Shown piece by piece: positions 16,496 to 25,311 of a stretch of 64,000 nt of DNA. Source of the stretch: DASPSR01 sp035516175 (GTDB taxonomy: Bacteria; Nitrospirota; UBA9217); the NCBI GenBank assembly GCA_035516175.1, contig DATJAO010000011.1:9945-73944 (forward strand), in the 5' to 3' direction. Numbering within the stretch: position 1 is the stretch's first letter; each line of letters begins with the position of its first letter. Made by a program: the position numbers and the translations under genes. The notes beneath the pieces are model-generated. The model was not told the origin of the DNA. It did not search any database and worked only from the letters and a program-made list of their open reading frames with translations.

Positions 16496-18130
16496 ATGAA
16501 GGCATCCGATCTGTTCGTGAAACAGCTTGAGGAAGAGGGTGTTGAGTATATCTTCGGTCTGCCTGGTGAGGAAAATCTCGATCTCCTCGAATCGCTCCGT
16601 ACATCGTCTATTAAAGTCATCATTACCCGTCATGAGCAGGCCGCGGCGTTCATGGCAGCCACCTATGGCCGGTTGACCGGAAAAGCCGGCGTCTGCTTCT
16701 CGACGCTCGGGCCGGGGGCGACGAACCTAGTGACAGGGGTGGCTCATGCTCAGCTCATTGGCGCGCCGCTCGTGTCTCTATCAGGCCAGAAGGCGATAAG
16801 ATCAAACTGGCAGGCCAGGTTCCAGCTCATCGATGTGGTGAACCTGATGCGTCCGATAACCAAGGACTCTGTCTCAATCGTGGACCCGAGCACGCTTCCG
16901 ACGATCCTCCGAAACGCTTTCAAGCTGGCGCAGGCAGAGAGGCCCGGTGCGGTGCACCTGGAACTGCCTGAGGACGTTGCGGAAAGCCAGACAGATGCAG
17001 TCATACAGAAACGAGGTCTTGTCCGCAGGCCCGCGCCGGACCCCAAGATGATTATCCGTGCAGCGGAGATGATCAACACGGCGCAGCGACCACTTATTAT
17101 CCTTTCGTCGGGGGCGAATCGGAACCTGATCACCCGGCAGTTGATGCAGTTCATCGAGAAGACGGGGATCTACGCTGTGCACACCCAGATGGGGAAGGGC
17201 GTGCTAAGCGACGCATCGGAATACAGCCTCCTAGCAACTGGCATCCACAAGCGCGATTGGGTGAACTGCGGCATCGACCGTGCGGACGCGATCATCACGA
17301 TCGGATACAACATTGTCGAATATCCGCCCTATGTCTGGAACAGTCACCTCGACAAGAAGATCGTCAACATCGATTTTGCCGAGGCGGAGGTGGACAAGTA
17401 CTATGATCCGGATATCGAGATCATTGGTGACATTTCCTGCTCGCTTCGACAACTCGGGGAACTGATTAGGGTAAGGAAGAATGATGAGACTTTCAAGTCC
17501 ATTCGGGAATTCCTGAACCGGAAGCTCTCGCTCGACTTCAAGAAACGGTATCCCCTGACACCCCAGGAAATTGTGTGGCATGCGCGCGAAGCGCTGTCAC
17601 ATGAGGACATTCTGACCCTCGATAACGGAATCTACAAGCTGTGGTTCTCCCGCCTCTACCGGACCTACAAGCCGAATACTTTCCTGCTGGACAATGCCCT
17701 CGCGACCATGGGCGCAGGACTCCCGACCGGCATCATGGCCAAGATGCTCAAGCCAGACCGGAATGTACTCGCGGTGGTGGGGGATGGCGGATTCATGATG
17801 AACTCTCAGGAACTAGAAACCGCTCTACGGCATAACGTTCCCCTCGTTGTTTTAGTCCTGAATGACAATGCTTTCGGATTCGTCAAATGGGAACAACAGA
17901 GCAAGGGCTTTGCGAGCTTCGGCCTGGACTACTCGAATCCAGATTTTGTAAAGTATGCGGAAAGCTATGGAGCAGTCGGCATGAAAGTGAAGGAAGGGGA
18001 CAGTCTCTCGGAACTATTACGGCGAGCGTTTTCACTGAAAAAGGTGGTCCTCATCGAGTGCCCCGTCGACTACTCGGTAAACTATGAAACCTTCTCAAGG
18101 GATCTCGCGAACATCACCTGCGAATATTGA
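16496..18130 (+). CDS. Acetolactate-synthase-like ThDP enzyme, large-subunit type
   Basis: A ThDP-dependent enzyme of the acetolactate synthase/pyruvate oxidase fold, 544 residues. The cofactor Glu is in ITRHEQAAAFMA (about residue 48), LGPGATNLVTGVA binds the activating region, and the C-terminal ThDP/Mg site is VVGDGGFMMNSQEL...NDNAFGFVKWEQQ. The middle domain (HTQMGKGVLSD) is Rossmann-like. No regulatory small subunit (IlvN/IlvH) lies nearby, which favours a catabolic AlsS-like or unassigned 2-oxo-acid role over branched-chain biosynthesis. Sequence alone does not separate AlsS from related decarboxylases or carboligases. The methyltransferase gene begins 30 bases downstream. Confidence 0.8.
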   Translation: MKASDLFVKQLEEEGVEYIFGLPGEENLDLLESLRTSSIKVIITRHEQAAAFMAATYGRLTGKAGVCFSTLGPGATNLVTGVAHAQLIGAPLVSLSGQKAIRSNWQARFQLIDVVNLMRPITKDSVSIVDPSTLPTILRNAFKLAQAERPGAVHLELPEDVAESQTDAVIQKRGLVRRPAPDPKMIIRAAEMINTAQRPLIILSSGANRNLITRQLMQFIEKTGIYAVHTQMGKGVLSDASEYSLLATGIHKRDWVNCGIDRADAIITIGYNIVEYPPYVWNSHLDKKIVNIDFAEAEVDKYYDPDIEIIGDISCSLRQLGELIRVRKNDETFKSIREFLNRKLSLDFKKRYPLTPQEIVWHAREALSHEDILTLDNGIYKLWFSRLYRTYKPNTFLLDNALATMGAGLPTGIMAKMLKPDRNVLAVVGDGGFMMNSQELETALRHNVPLVVLVLNDNAFGFVKWEQQSKGFASFGLDYSNPDFVKYAESYGAVGMKVKEGDSLSELLRRAFSLKKVVLIECPVDYSVNYETFSRDLANITCEY

Positions 18131-18160
18131 TTCTTTTTTTTGCGTCAAAATAAGGAAGTC

Positions 18161-18793
18161 ATGAAATTAGACGAGAGAAAAGACTTTGACAAGGAGGCTG
18201 CCACCTGGGATCAGAACCCGGGCCGCGTCAAGCTCGCCGATGAGGTGGCTGATACGATCATCCGGGAGATAAAACCGACCGGGGACATGGACGTTCTGGA
18301 TTTCGGCTGCGGCACGGGACTGGTGACGCTCCGGTTGCAACCTTTCGTGAAGACGATAACAGGCGCTGACAGTTCAAAGGGGATGCTCGGCGTACTCCAG
18401 GACAAGGTGAGAAGGTTCGGCTTGAAGAATGTAGAGGTCCAATTCGTGGATTTTGAAAGGGGGGGGCAGGTGGCAGGGAAGTTTCACGTGGTCGTTAGCA
18501 GCATGACCCTCCATCATATTCATGATCCTGAGCCGCTGTTTAGGCAGTTGCGCGACCTCCTGCATCCCGGCGGCATCCTCTGCATCTCCGATTTGGACAA
18601 GGAGGATGGTTCTTTCCACGGTGATAAAACCGGCGTTTTGCATTTCGGTTTTGAGCGGCCGTACCTGAAAGGGCTTCTTGAAAAGGCTGGTTTTCGGGAG
18701 ATTCACGACGTAACAGCCGCGGCGGTCGTAAAAGAGATCGAGAGGAAGGGGAAAAAAACATTTACTGTTTTCCTGATAATAGGGAAAAAGTGA
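18161..18793 (+). CDS. Class I SAM-dependent methyltransferase
   Basis: A 210-residue methyltransferase of the UbiE/Methyltransf_11 type. The SAM-binding motif I is DVLDFGCGTGLVTLRL (about residues 45-60). The acidic end of beta-2 is TGADSSKGML, and post-motif SMTLHHIHDP and HPGGILCISDLDKEDGSFH are typical of small-molecule methyltransferases. I choose ATG 18161, preceded by TAAGGAAG; a TTG at 18140 would add seven residues without a site. The substrate is unknown. It follows the ThDP enzyme by 30 bases and is probably co-transcribed, which suggests a small metabolite rather than a macromolecule, but this is only context. Confidence 0.78.
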   Translation: MKLDERKDFDKEAATWDQNPGRVKLADEVADTIIREIKPTGDMDVLDFGCGTGLVTLRLQPFVKTITGADSSKGMLGVLQDKVRRFGLKNVEVQFVDFERGGQVAGKFHVVVSSMTLHHIHDPEPLFRQLRDLLHPGGILCISDLDKEDGSFHGDKTGVLHFGFERPYLKGLLEKAGFREIHDVTAAAVVKEIERKGKKTFTVFLIIGKK

Positions 18794-18844
18794 TGGCAAG
18801 TAGGCAGGCGGCACTCGTGGTGTGGGGATGTTATACTCCGTGAA

Positions 18845-21382
18845 TCACAAAGCGGCCTTGACACCTTCCTTGGGTTCGCTGTCCAGCAGTTCCTCTACTT
18901 TATTTAAGAGCTCATTGGGCGATACCGGCTTTGAAAGAAAGTTCACGCCATCGTCGAGCATGCCCTTTTTATGGATGATCTCGGCTGTATATCCGCTCGT
19001 AAAAAGCGCCTTGACCGCGGGGTGTGTCTTCCTGATCTCGTCATAGGTTTCTCTGCCGTTCTTCCTCGGCATGATGACATCCAGGATGAGGAGCTGGACC
19101 GCATCTCTATTTCCCCGGTATTTTTGTATCGCCTCTTCGCCATCTGAAGCCTCAATTACGGAATAGCCGGACCCCTGGAGCACCGACTTCATAAGGTTCC
19201 TGACGCTGGTATCATCCTCCGCGATCAGGAGGGTCTTTGCGCCGCTTTTCGGCACGGAGGCGTTAACACGCGTTGCGTGCTCGATCGCGATCCTGCTCAG
19301 CGGTAGGTAAATATTGAAGGTGGTCCCGATGCCCGGTTCGCTAAAGACATTGATATACCCATTGTGCTGTTTTACGATCCCATAGACGATTGCAAGACCA
19401 AGCCCAGCCCCTTTGCCTGTAGTTTTGGTAGTGAAGAACGGTTCAAAAATCCTCTCTACGGTATTCTTGTCCATGCCCGTACCGGTGTCAGTCACGGCCA
19501 GATGCGCGTGTTTCCCCAGCTTCCCATAGCCGTGTTCCTTCCCGTATTCGTTGCCCAGCTCAACGATCCCTGTTTCAATGGTCAGTTTCCCGCCTTGCGG
19601 CATGGCATCCCGAGCGTTCGTGGCGAGGTTTATCAATACCTGCTCGATCTGGCCCGCGTCCGCCTTAATGGGTAGCGGTTCACCGCGCAGAACCTGTATG
19701 ATCTCGATGTCTTCCCCGATGAGCCGCTCTATGAGCTTCTCGACCCGCCTAACGATCGCGTTCATATCCACGTGCTTCGGAGCGATGATCTGCTTCCTGC
19801 TGAACGCAAGGAGGCTCTGGGTAAGATTGGCCGCACGCTCTGTTGATGCAAGAATACTGTCCACGCTCGGCCGGAGCGGATCGTTCTTATCCATCTTCAT
19901 CTGGACGAGACTGCTGTATCCGATGATCGCCGTGAGAATGTTGTTGAAGTCGTGCGCCACGCCACCCGCCAGAGTTCCAACGGCATCCATTTTCTGAGCA
20001 TGTCGCAGCTGTTCTTCGAGCTTCTTCTTCTCGGTGATGTCGTTGTGGATCTCGATGACCGAAAAGATCTGCCCCTGGGAATCCTTCATCGGAAAAGATT
20101 TGACCTCTGTGTAGATGGGGGTCCCTTCCTTATCGAGGTGCGTGTGGACGGAGGTGTGCGGCTCGCCCGTCTCGAATGTCTGCCGTACGGCGCAGTCTTC
20201 ACCTGACTCGTAGCACGGCGAGGATATGTGGTGTGAGATCTCATAGCAGTGTCTACCTATGATATCGTGCAATGGCAGTTTGAGTTTGCTGCAGTAGGCC
20301 TTGTTGACGGAGGCAATCCTGAAGTCCCGGCTGATGACGATGAACCCTTCGTCCACGGTTTCAAGGACATTCTTGATGAACTCCTCGGAACGCCTGTGCT
20401 CGGTGATGTTCCTGAAGATCGCACGGTTCGCGGTAGGTCGTCCATCCACCGTGCTGCAGTTAATGCTGCCTTCGACCAATATCGGCCTGCCATCCTTGGT
20501 CACAAAAGTAGTGCCGATACGGTCGATTTTTTCTCCGGCCATTATTCGCTGGAAGGCATCTACACAGTCTATCCTGGAATCAGGATGGATGATATCGAGC
20601 AGTGTGAGTCGGGCGACCTCCTCCTCGGTATATCCGAGGGTCTCACGCCAGGCCCGGTTGACATACTGAAACGTGCCGTCGGAGCCTACGCTTAGGATGA
20701 GATCATTCGCGTTCTCGAACAGGTCCCGGTATTTTGCCTCGCTCTCCTGGAGCGATTTTTCCACGCTCTTCCGCTCGGTAATGTTGCGCGCTATGCTCAG
20801 AATCCCGAGCACCTTCCCGCCTTGAATTTGCGGTGTCGAAATCATTTCTCCTGTAAGATATTCTCCTGATTTCGAGAGAAATCGCAGTTCGCAGGGTGGC
20901 GGCGTCTGGCCTGCCAAAAGACGAGCGAAAATATCGAGTGCGAGGGACAGGTCCTCAGGATGGATGATTGACTGAAAATGTCTGCCAAGGTATTCAGCAC
21001 ATGACAAGCCGGTAATGATTTCGAACGCGGGGTTCAGGGTGGTGAATTTCCCTTCAAGGGAAAGCGTAAAGATGACGTTCTCGACGGTCTGAATGAGACT
21101 GCGATACCGCTGTTCCGATTCGCGCAGTACTTTCTCAGAAGCCCTAAGCCTTCTCATAATGAGACTGCTATAGGCAACGAAGCCGACTAGAATGAGCGTG
21201 GTAAATAGTCGCTCCAGAATTACGAGGAACGGAGGGGCCAGTAGTTGAGCGATAAAGGGCCCTCTCTTGAAAAGAAAAGCGTCTGAGACGGCGTCGGTGA
21301 GCCAGATCATAAAGACAAGGCCGATTCCGATGAAGATCATTTTCCTCGGCATGGTTTTGTGCTGTATGCTCTCTAATTCCAC
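18845..21382 (-). CDS. Hybrid PAS sensor histidine kinase with receiver domain
   Basis: An 845-residue membrane sensor. Two hydrophobic stretches (about 14-32 and 48-75) flank a very short loop, then come three PAS segments (about 88-205, 210-330 and 335-450; the third has the Cys-rich ISSPCYESGEDCAV). The kinase core follows: phospho-acceptor His in GGVAHDFNNILTAI, N-box LINLATNARDAMPQGG, G-boxes DTGTGMD and GKGAGLGLAIVYG. A C-terminal receiver has the acidic pair AEDDTS, the phospho-Asp in LLILDVIMP and the Lys in FLSKPVSP. No response regulator gene is adjacent. The start is GTG at 21380-21382 behind AGGGGGAT. With almost no periplasmic loop, sensing is probably cytoplasmic via PAS domains. 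Confidence 0.88.
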   Translation of the reverse strand: MELESIQHKTMPRKMIFIGIGLVFMIWLTDAVSDAFLFKRGPFIAQLLAPPFLVILERLFTTLILVGFVAYSSLIMRRLRASEKVLRESEQRYRSLIQTVENVIFTLSLEGKFTTLNPAFEIITGLSCAEYLGRHFQSIIHPEDLSLALDIFARLLAGQTPPPCELRFLSKSGEYLTGEMISTPQIQGGKVLGILSIARNITERKSVEKSLQESEAKYRDLFENANDLILSVGSDGTFQYVNRAWRETLGYTEEEVARLTLLDIIHPDSRIDCVDAFQRIMAGEKIDRIGTTFVTKDGRPILVEGSINCSTVDGRPTANRAIFRNITEHRRSEEFIKNVLETVDEGFIVISRDFRIASVNKAYCSKLKLPLHDIIGRHCYEISHHISSPCYESGEDCAVRQTFETGEPHTSVHTHLDKEGTPIYTEVKSFPMKDSQGQIFSVIEIHNDITEKKKLEEQLRHAQKMDAVGTLAGGVAHDFNNILTAIIGYSSLVQMKMDKNDPLRPSVDSILASTERAANLTQSLLAFSRKQIIAPKHVDMNAIVRRVEKLIERLIGEDIEIIQVLRGEPLPIKADAGQIEQVLINLATNARDAMPQGGKLTIETGIVELGNEYGKEHGYGKLGKHAHLAVTDTGTGMDKNTVERIFEPFFTTKTTGKGAGLGLAIVYGIVKQHNGYINVFSEPGIGTTFNIYLPLSRIAIEHATRVNASVPKSGAKTLLIAEDDTSVRNLMKSVLQGSGYSVIEASDGEEAIQKYRGNRDAVQLLILDVIMPRKNGRETYDEIRKTHPAVKALFTSGYTAEIIHKKGMLDDGVNFLSKPVSPNELLNKVEELLDSEPKEGVKAAL

Positions 21383-21595
21383 TTCATCCCCCTGAGAATG
21401 ATGTTTGAGCGTTCGTTTGCCCGAGGCGCACCTGTACTCGAATCTTATCGGGATTCCAAGGCGAAAACTTTAATATAACGCTGCATGGTGCCGACGGTCT
21501 CGTTCGCAGTTCGATCGATTTCCTGAACGAAACAAAGCAGGAGCCGGATCTCTGTGCGGCCCTCATGCAAAAAGTGTGGCATAAAAAAACAGAAC

Positions 21596-21604
21596 TGCTA
21601 TAAT
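21596..21604 (+). promoter_or_regulatory. Extended -10 promoter of the NahK-like kinase
   Basis: TGCTATAAT at 21596-21604 is an extended -10. Its TATAAT overlaps the first possible ATG (21603), so a transcript from here cannot use that codon. This supports the downstream ATG at 21636. Confidence 0.5.
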
Positions 21605-21635
21605 GTTTAAGATCCTGAAGAAATATATTATTTCC

Positions 21636-22742
21636 ATGATTGATGCGGTCATCTCTCACTTTACTCTCCGGGGAACACTCATTAAGGCAGAGCGGTTCGG
21701 TTCCGGGCTGATCAACGACACATACCTCTGCGAGTTCGCTGAAGTCGGCGATATTCGCAAGTACATTCTCCAGCGCATCAATACGACGGTATTCAGACAT
21801 CCCGAACAGGTTATGGAGAATGTGGAGGTCGTGACCGCTCATATCGTGAGCAGACTCCTTGCGGAAGGCGTTCAAGAGCCATATGCCATTACGCCGGCGC
21901 CCATCCCTACCCGGTACGGCCGTTCATTCCACCGCGATGACTCCGGAGCTTATTGGCGCATGCTTCATTATATAGAAGCGGGAACCGTGTTTGATACGGT
22001 CAAGGATGTGCGGCACGCCTATGAGGTCGGCCGCGGTCTCGGGAGGTTCCAATCGCTGGTGTCGGATCTGTCGCCGGAACGGCTTCACGATACCCTCCCG
22101 GGTTTTCATCACACTCCGAAATACATCAAAGAATTCGACGACACGGTGAAAGCTGATGTCAAGAACAGGGCAGCCGGCGTCGATACCGAGATAGAGTTCG
22201 TGTCACGAGGGCGCTATCTTGCTCCCCTGCTAACGGATCTGATGAACGGCGGTCAGTTGCCGGTGCGAGTGGTACATAACGACCCCAAGGTGAACAACGT
22301 GCTGATTCATGTGGCGACAGGCGGGGCCCTGTGCATGATCGACCTGGATACGGTCAATCCCGGTATCGTTCACTTCGATTTTGGCGACTGCGTGCGCTCC
22401 GCGGCCAACCCTGGAGGGGAGGATGCGGAGGACTTGAGCAAAGTCGGTCTTGATCTGCCTCTCTTCGAAGCGGTAGCTCGAGGATATCTGCGCGAGGCGG
22501 GCGACTTCCTTGCGGAGAAAGAGGTCGAGATGCTGCCCGCATCGGTGAAAGTGATCACCTTCGAGCTCGGCCTCCGCTTTCTGACCGATTATCTCAGGGG
22601 AGATACGTATTTCAGGACCAAATATCCCGACCACAATTTGCATCGGGCACGCGTCCAGTTCAAGTTGCTTGAGAGCATCGAAAAGACCGAGGAAGACATC
22701 GCCGTCATCGTGAAAAAGGCCATGGATACCGGAGACAGATGA
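21636..22742 (+). CDS. Aminoglycoside-phosphotransferase-fold sugar kinase (NahK-like)
   Basis: An APH/choline-kinase-fold small-molecule kinase of about 368 residues. FGSGLINDTYLCEF is the nucleotide loop, and VVHNDPKVNNVLI is the Brenner catalytic loop with the Asp base. CMIDLDTVNPG carries the metal-binding Asp, and HFDFGDCVRSAANPGGED follows, a pattern I associate with the N-acetylhexosamine 1-kinase branch. These phosphorylate GlcNAc/GalNAc at the anomeric carbon; the actual substrate here is inferred, not shown. An upstream in-frame ATG at 21603 is embedded in the probable promoter, so I favour 21636, which also matches the usual family N-terminus. Confidence 0.75.
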   Translation: MIDAVISHFTLRGTLIKAERFGSGLINDTYLCEFAEVGDIRKYILQRINTTVFRHPEQVMENVEVVTAHIVSRLLAEGVQEPYAITPAPIPTRYGRSFHRDDSGAYWRMLHYIEAGTVFDTVKDVRHAYEVGRGLGRFQSLVSDLSPERLHDTLPGFHHTPKYIKEFDDTVKADVKNRAAGVDTEIEFVSRGRYLAPLLTDLMNGGQLPVRVVHNDPKVNNVLIHVATGGALCMIDLDTVNPGIVHFDFGDCVRSAANPGGEDAEDLSKVGLDLPLFEAVARGYLREAGDFLAEKEVEMLPASVKVITFELGLRFLTDYLRGDTYFRTKYPDHNLHRARVQFKLLESIEKTEEDIAVIVKKAMDTGDR

Positions 22743-22762
22743 TATCCGTCTATGCGATGACC

Positions 22763-23143
22763 CTAGAACGCCCCGTCCTTATTCGGCGAATCCAATGGCA
22801 CGGGCTGGCCGCATTCCCACATTTCTACGATCTTTTCACTACGGAATCGGAACAAGTGCACAGCCGCTACACCCCGATCACCTGCGTGCAGCACAATGTG
22901 GGAGTACACGGTCACCAGGTCGCCATCGCCCAGCACGTACTTGACTGTGAGCTGCTTGTTCGGGAACTGGGCGTGATTCTCCAACATTGCCTGTTTCAGG
23001 GCCGAAAAACCCGCGGGATAGAAAAGATTGTGGTGCTTGCCTTGCGGGTCGACGTGCGTCTGATAAGCTTCATCGATGCGGCCTGCCACGATGAGCTGCA
23101 GGAATTCCACGGCTGCTTGCTTGTGGGCGTCGTTGTCTATCAT
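22763..23143 (-). CDS. SnoaL-like / NTF2-fold protein
   Basis: A 126-residue alpha+beta cone protein. QAAVEFLQLIVAGRIDEAYQTHVDP is the typical first helix of SnoaL-like proteins, and DLVTVYSHIVLHAGDRGVAAVHLFRFRSEKIVEMWECGQPVP is the typical C-terminal sheet. Such folds serve as isomerases, hydrolases or binding proteins, so no activity can be assigned. I place the start at CAT 23141-23143 (MIDNDAHKQ); an upstream reading would run into the preceding gene. It is the last gene of a four-gene minus-strand cluster and starts 17 bases after the SRPBCC gene stops. Confidence 0.65.
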   Translation of the reverse strand: MIDNDAHKQAAVEFLQLIVAGRIDEAYQTHVDPQGKHHNLFYPAGFSALKQAMLENHAQFPNKQLTVKYVLGDGDLVTVYSHIVLHAGDRGVAAVHLFRFRSEKIVEMWECGQPVPLDSPNKDGAF

Positions 23144-23159
23144 AAATGAGCACCGATGG

Positions 23160-23645
23160 TCATTTTTTCGCCAGGAGCTCTTCAAGACGACCGAGGCTTT
23201 GTTTCCAGCCTTCCTCCATGCCTGCAAGAGCTCCCTCCGCTGCGGGCGTCGACTTCACGACGTCTGCCTGCACCGTGAGTTTCGTCTTCTTGCCCAGCCC
23301 AACGAACGTGATGGTATTGAGATTTTCGAGCTGGGGATCACCAGTTTCATCCTCGAGGGCGCTGCTGGTGAAGACGAGCCGCTCAGGTTGTTTGATTTCG
23401 CGAAAGACGCCCTTCATGGGATATACGGTACCATCAGGCCCGCGCATATTGATGCGGATTGCACCACCCGGCCGCACGTCTAATTCACAGACAGGGTTCG
23501 TGAAACCATCGGGACCCCACCACTGAGCCATAAGTATCTGGTCAATCCATGCCTTGAACACGAACTCGCGCGGCGCGTTAACGATGCGCGTGATGACGAG
23601 TCCCCACTCCCTAGACCTCACTGCCAAATTAGTTCTTTTCGTCAT
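23160..23645 (-). CDS. SRPBCC/AHSA1-family protein
   Basis: A 161-residue helix-grip protein of the activator-of-Hsp90-ATPase (AHSA1) subgroup of the SRPBCC superfamily. ITRIVNAPREFVFKAWIDQ, LMAQWWGPDGFTNP, GGAIRINMRGPDG and GMEEGWKQSLGRLEELL are family signatures. The fold has a deep hydrophobic pocket for small ligands. In bacteria these genes are often of unknown role and sit near SnoaL and RibD/DHFR-like genes, as here. The upstream DHFR-like gene stops directly before it, so they are probably co-translated. Confidence 0.75.
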   Translation of the reverse strand: MTKRTNLAVRSREWGLVITRIVNAPREFVFKAWIDQILMAQWWGPDGFTNPVCELDVRPGGAIRINMRGPDGTVYPMKGVFREIKQPERLVFTSSALEDETGDPQLENLNTITFVGLGKKTKLTVQADVVKSTPAAEGALAGMEEGWKQSLGRLEELLAKK

Positions 23646-23646
23646 G

Positions 23647-24213
23647 TTATTTCTCCCTTTCTACAGGCTGATAGTAGAGCAGAACATCCCCATTACCGAA
23701 CGTCCTTGCTTTTGTAAGTTTCAAGTTCAGCCTGTCCTTGATGCCTCGAAAAAGAGGTTTCCCGTTACCCAAGACCAGGGGATTTACCATAATCCGGTAT
23801 TCATCTATCAAACCTTGTTGGGCAAACTGAGATAATATGCTGCCGCTGCCAAGCAGCGCGATGTCCTTGCCGGACTGCTTTTTTATTCTCTTAATTTCTT
23901 CCTCGATATTGGCTTTCACCAGTCTGGTATTGTGCCATTCGGCCTTTTCGAGAGTCTTTGAAAAGACGATCTTGGGCAGTGTATTCATCTTTTCAGCAAC
24001 AATCGGATCGTTTTTTATCGCATCCGGGGTCGGCCAGTAGCTTGCCATGAGCTCATACGTCACTCGTCCAAATATGAGCGTGTCCACGGAATTGAGCATA
24101 TCGATGGCATAGCCATTGAACTCGGCATCCACGGTATGCCAATCTATTTCTCTGTTCGGTCCCTCAAAGTAGCCATCAAGGGTCACCAGATTGAATACGA
24201 ATAATTTTCTCAT
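23647..24213 (-). CDS. Dihydrofolate-reductase-family (RibD C-terminal-like) protein 1
   Basis: A 188-residue NADPH-binding fold protein of the DHFR/RibD_C family. FNLVTLDGYFEGPNREIDW is the signature N-terminus, TLIFGRVTYELM the cofactor-contact region, and LLGSGSILSQFAQQGLIDEY...NPLVLGNGKPLF the conserved C-terminal half. It is not the housekeeping FolA: the active-site region and lengths differ, and such proteins are usually annotated as 'dihydrofolate reductase family'. The start is CAT 24211-24213 with a GGGAGAAAG site; the 16 upstream codons are outside the family. It is a tandem paralogue of the next gene. Confidence 0.78.
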   Translation of the reverse strand: MRKLFVFNLVTLDGYFEGPNREIDWHTVDAEFNGYAIDMLNSVDTLIFGRVTYELMASYWPTPDAIKNDPIVAEKMNTLPKIVFSKTLEKAEWHNTRLVKANIEEEIKRIKKQSGKDIALLGSGSILSQFAQQGLIDEYRIMVNPLVLGNGKPLFRGIKDRLNLKLTKARTFGNGDVLLYYQPVEREK

Positions 24214-24226
24214 TTGCTTTCTCCCT

Positions 24227-24805
24227 TTAACTCTCTGGTCCCTTGCTGTAATGTAGTACAACCTTGCCCGACTTGAACGTTTTTGTTTTTATCAGGTTTA
24301 ATTTGTGCCGCTCCTTTACATCTTTGAACAAAGGTTTTCCTCCTCCCATGACCAGGGGGTTCACAATGAGATGGTATTCATCAATCAAACCGAGATTCAT
24401 AAACGTTGACACTAGTCCAGCGCCGCCCAGGAGAACCATGTCTTTGCCGGGCTGTTGTTTCATTTTAAGAATTTCCTCCGCAATATGATTTTTAATAATC
24501 CTTGTGGTCTTCCATTCGACCTTTTCCATGGTCTTTGAAAAAACGAGCTTTTGCATGTTATCGGCTAGGCGCGCATATTCAATTTCATTCTTGGTGCTGG
24601 ACGGGTTCGCGGGCGCGGCAAGCCAGTATTTTTCAAAGGCCGGATACATCACGCGTCCAAGCAGCAAGGTATCTGCTGACCTTTGCAGTTCGAGAACATC
24701 ATTCCATGTTTCTTCATCCTCTTTCATTGCCCAATCTAATTCTCCCCTGGGTCCTTCAATAAAGCCATCAAGTGTTACCTGCATCGCGAGAATTACTTTT
24801 CTCAT
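24227..24805 (-). CDS. Dihydrofolate-reductase-family (RibD C-terminal-like) protein 2
   Basis: A 192-residue protein, first gene of the minus-strand cassette. AMQVTLDGFIEGPRGELDW, TLLLGRVMYPAFEKYW, VFSKTMEKVEWKTTR and LLGGAGLVSTFMNLGLIDEY followed by NPLVMGGGKPLF mirror the neighbouring gene block by block, so the two arose by tandem duplication and then diverged. It is likely an NAD(P)H-dependent reductase of unknown substrate. A GGGAGAGAT site precedes the ATG, and the gene ends 13 bases before its paralogue starts. Confidence 0.78.
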   Translation of the reverse strand: MRKVILAMQVTLDGFIEGPRGELDWAMKEDEETWNDVLELQRSADTLLLGRVMYPAFEKYWLAAPANPSSTKNEIEYARLADNMQKLVFSKTMEKVEWKTTRIIKNHIAEEILKMKQQPGKDMVLLGGAGLVSTFMNLGLIDEYHLIVNPLVMGGGKPLFKDVKERHKLNLIKTKTFKSGKVVLHYSKGPES

Positions 24806-25300
24806 TTTATTATCTCTCCCTTCACGGCCTCTTCTGGCATGGGCGCGTTGACCGGGAATTAAACGGGTTTTCCTTCAATCTCCGCCCCCCGGACGCCAGG
24901 ATACCGAGGGATACGACCAAAGCCTTACCCAGGTGTGCGATCATATATATTTTCATCGCATACCTGACCTCTTGCACCTGAAACACAATCCGCGTTAATG
25001 GGACAAAATTTGCCCTCTTTCACCCTTAACTTAATTCTAGCAGAAAAAAGGGGGCTGGGAGCGGGATAGCAGACTATGAGACGGAGAACAGCGGCTCCAT
25101 TGCTCGACCAAGCGGTCGTCTCGCTTATCTGTTCCTTTTCTTAGATGCTGTCGCAACGTTAGAGGAGCAGACTGAAATTATGAAGGTCTAGTTTTGTTTC
25201 GCGTTCCCGAGGTCATGGCGGTACGATTTTATTTTACGTGTAAAAAGTACTTGACCTCTGCTTGCACTAAAATCCTGTTTCTCAGCCCCTTGAATAATGC
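24806..25300. other. Intergenic region between the reductase cassette and endoQ
   Basis: About 500 bases between divergent genes. The minus strand could encode a peptide of about 45 residues starting near 24956 (MKIYMIAHLGKALVVSLGI), but it has no family match and no clear ribosome site. I see no RNA gene. The right edge carries the endonuclease promoter. Confidence 0.4.
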
Positions 25301-25306
25301 TATAAT
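25298..25306 (+). promoter_or_regulatory. Extended -10 promoter, probably giving a leaderless mRNA
   Basis: TGCTATAAT (25298-25306) is an extended -10 only five bases upstream of the ATG at 25312. Transcription from it would start on or next to the start codon, and no Shine-Dalgarno precedes the gene. Confidence 0.55.
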
Positions 25307-25311
25307 CCTCC

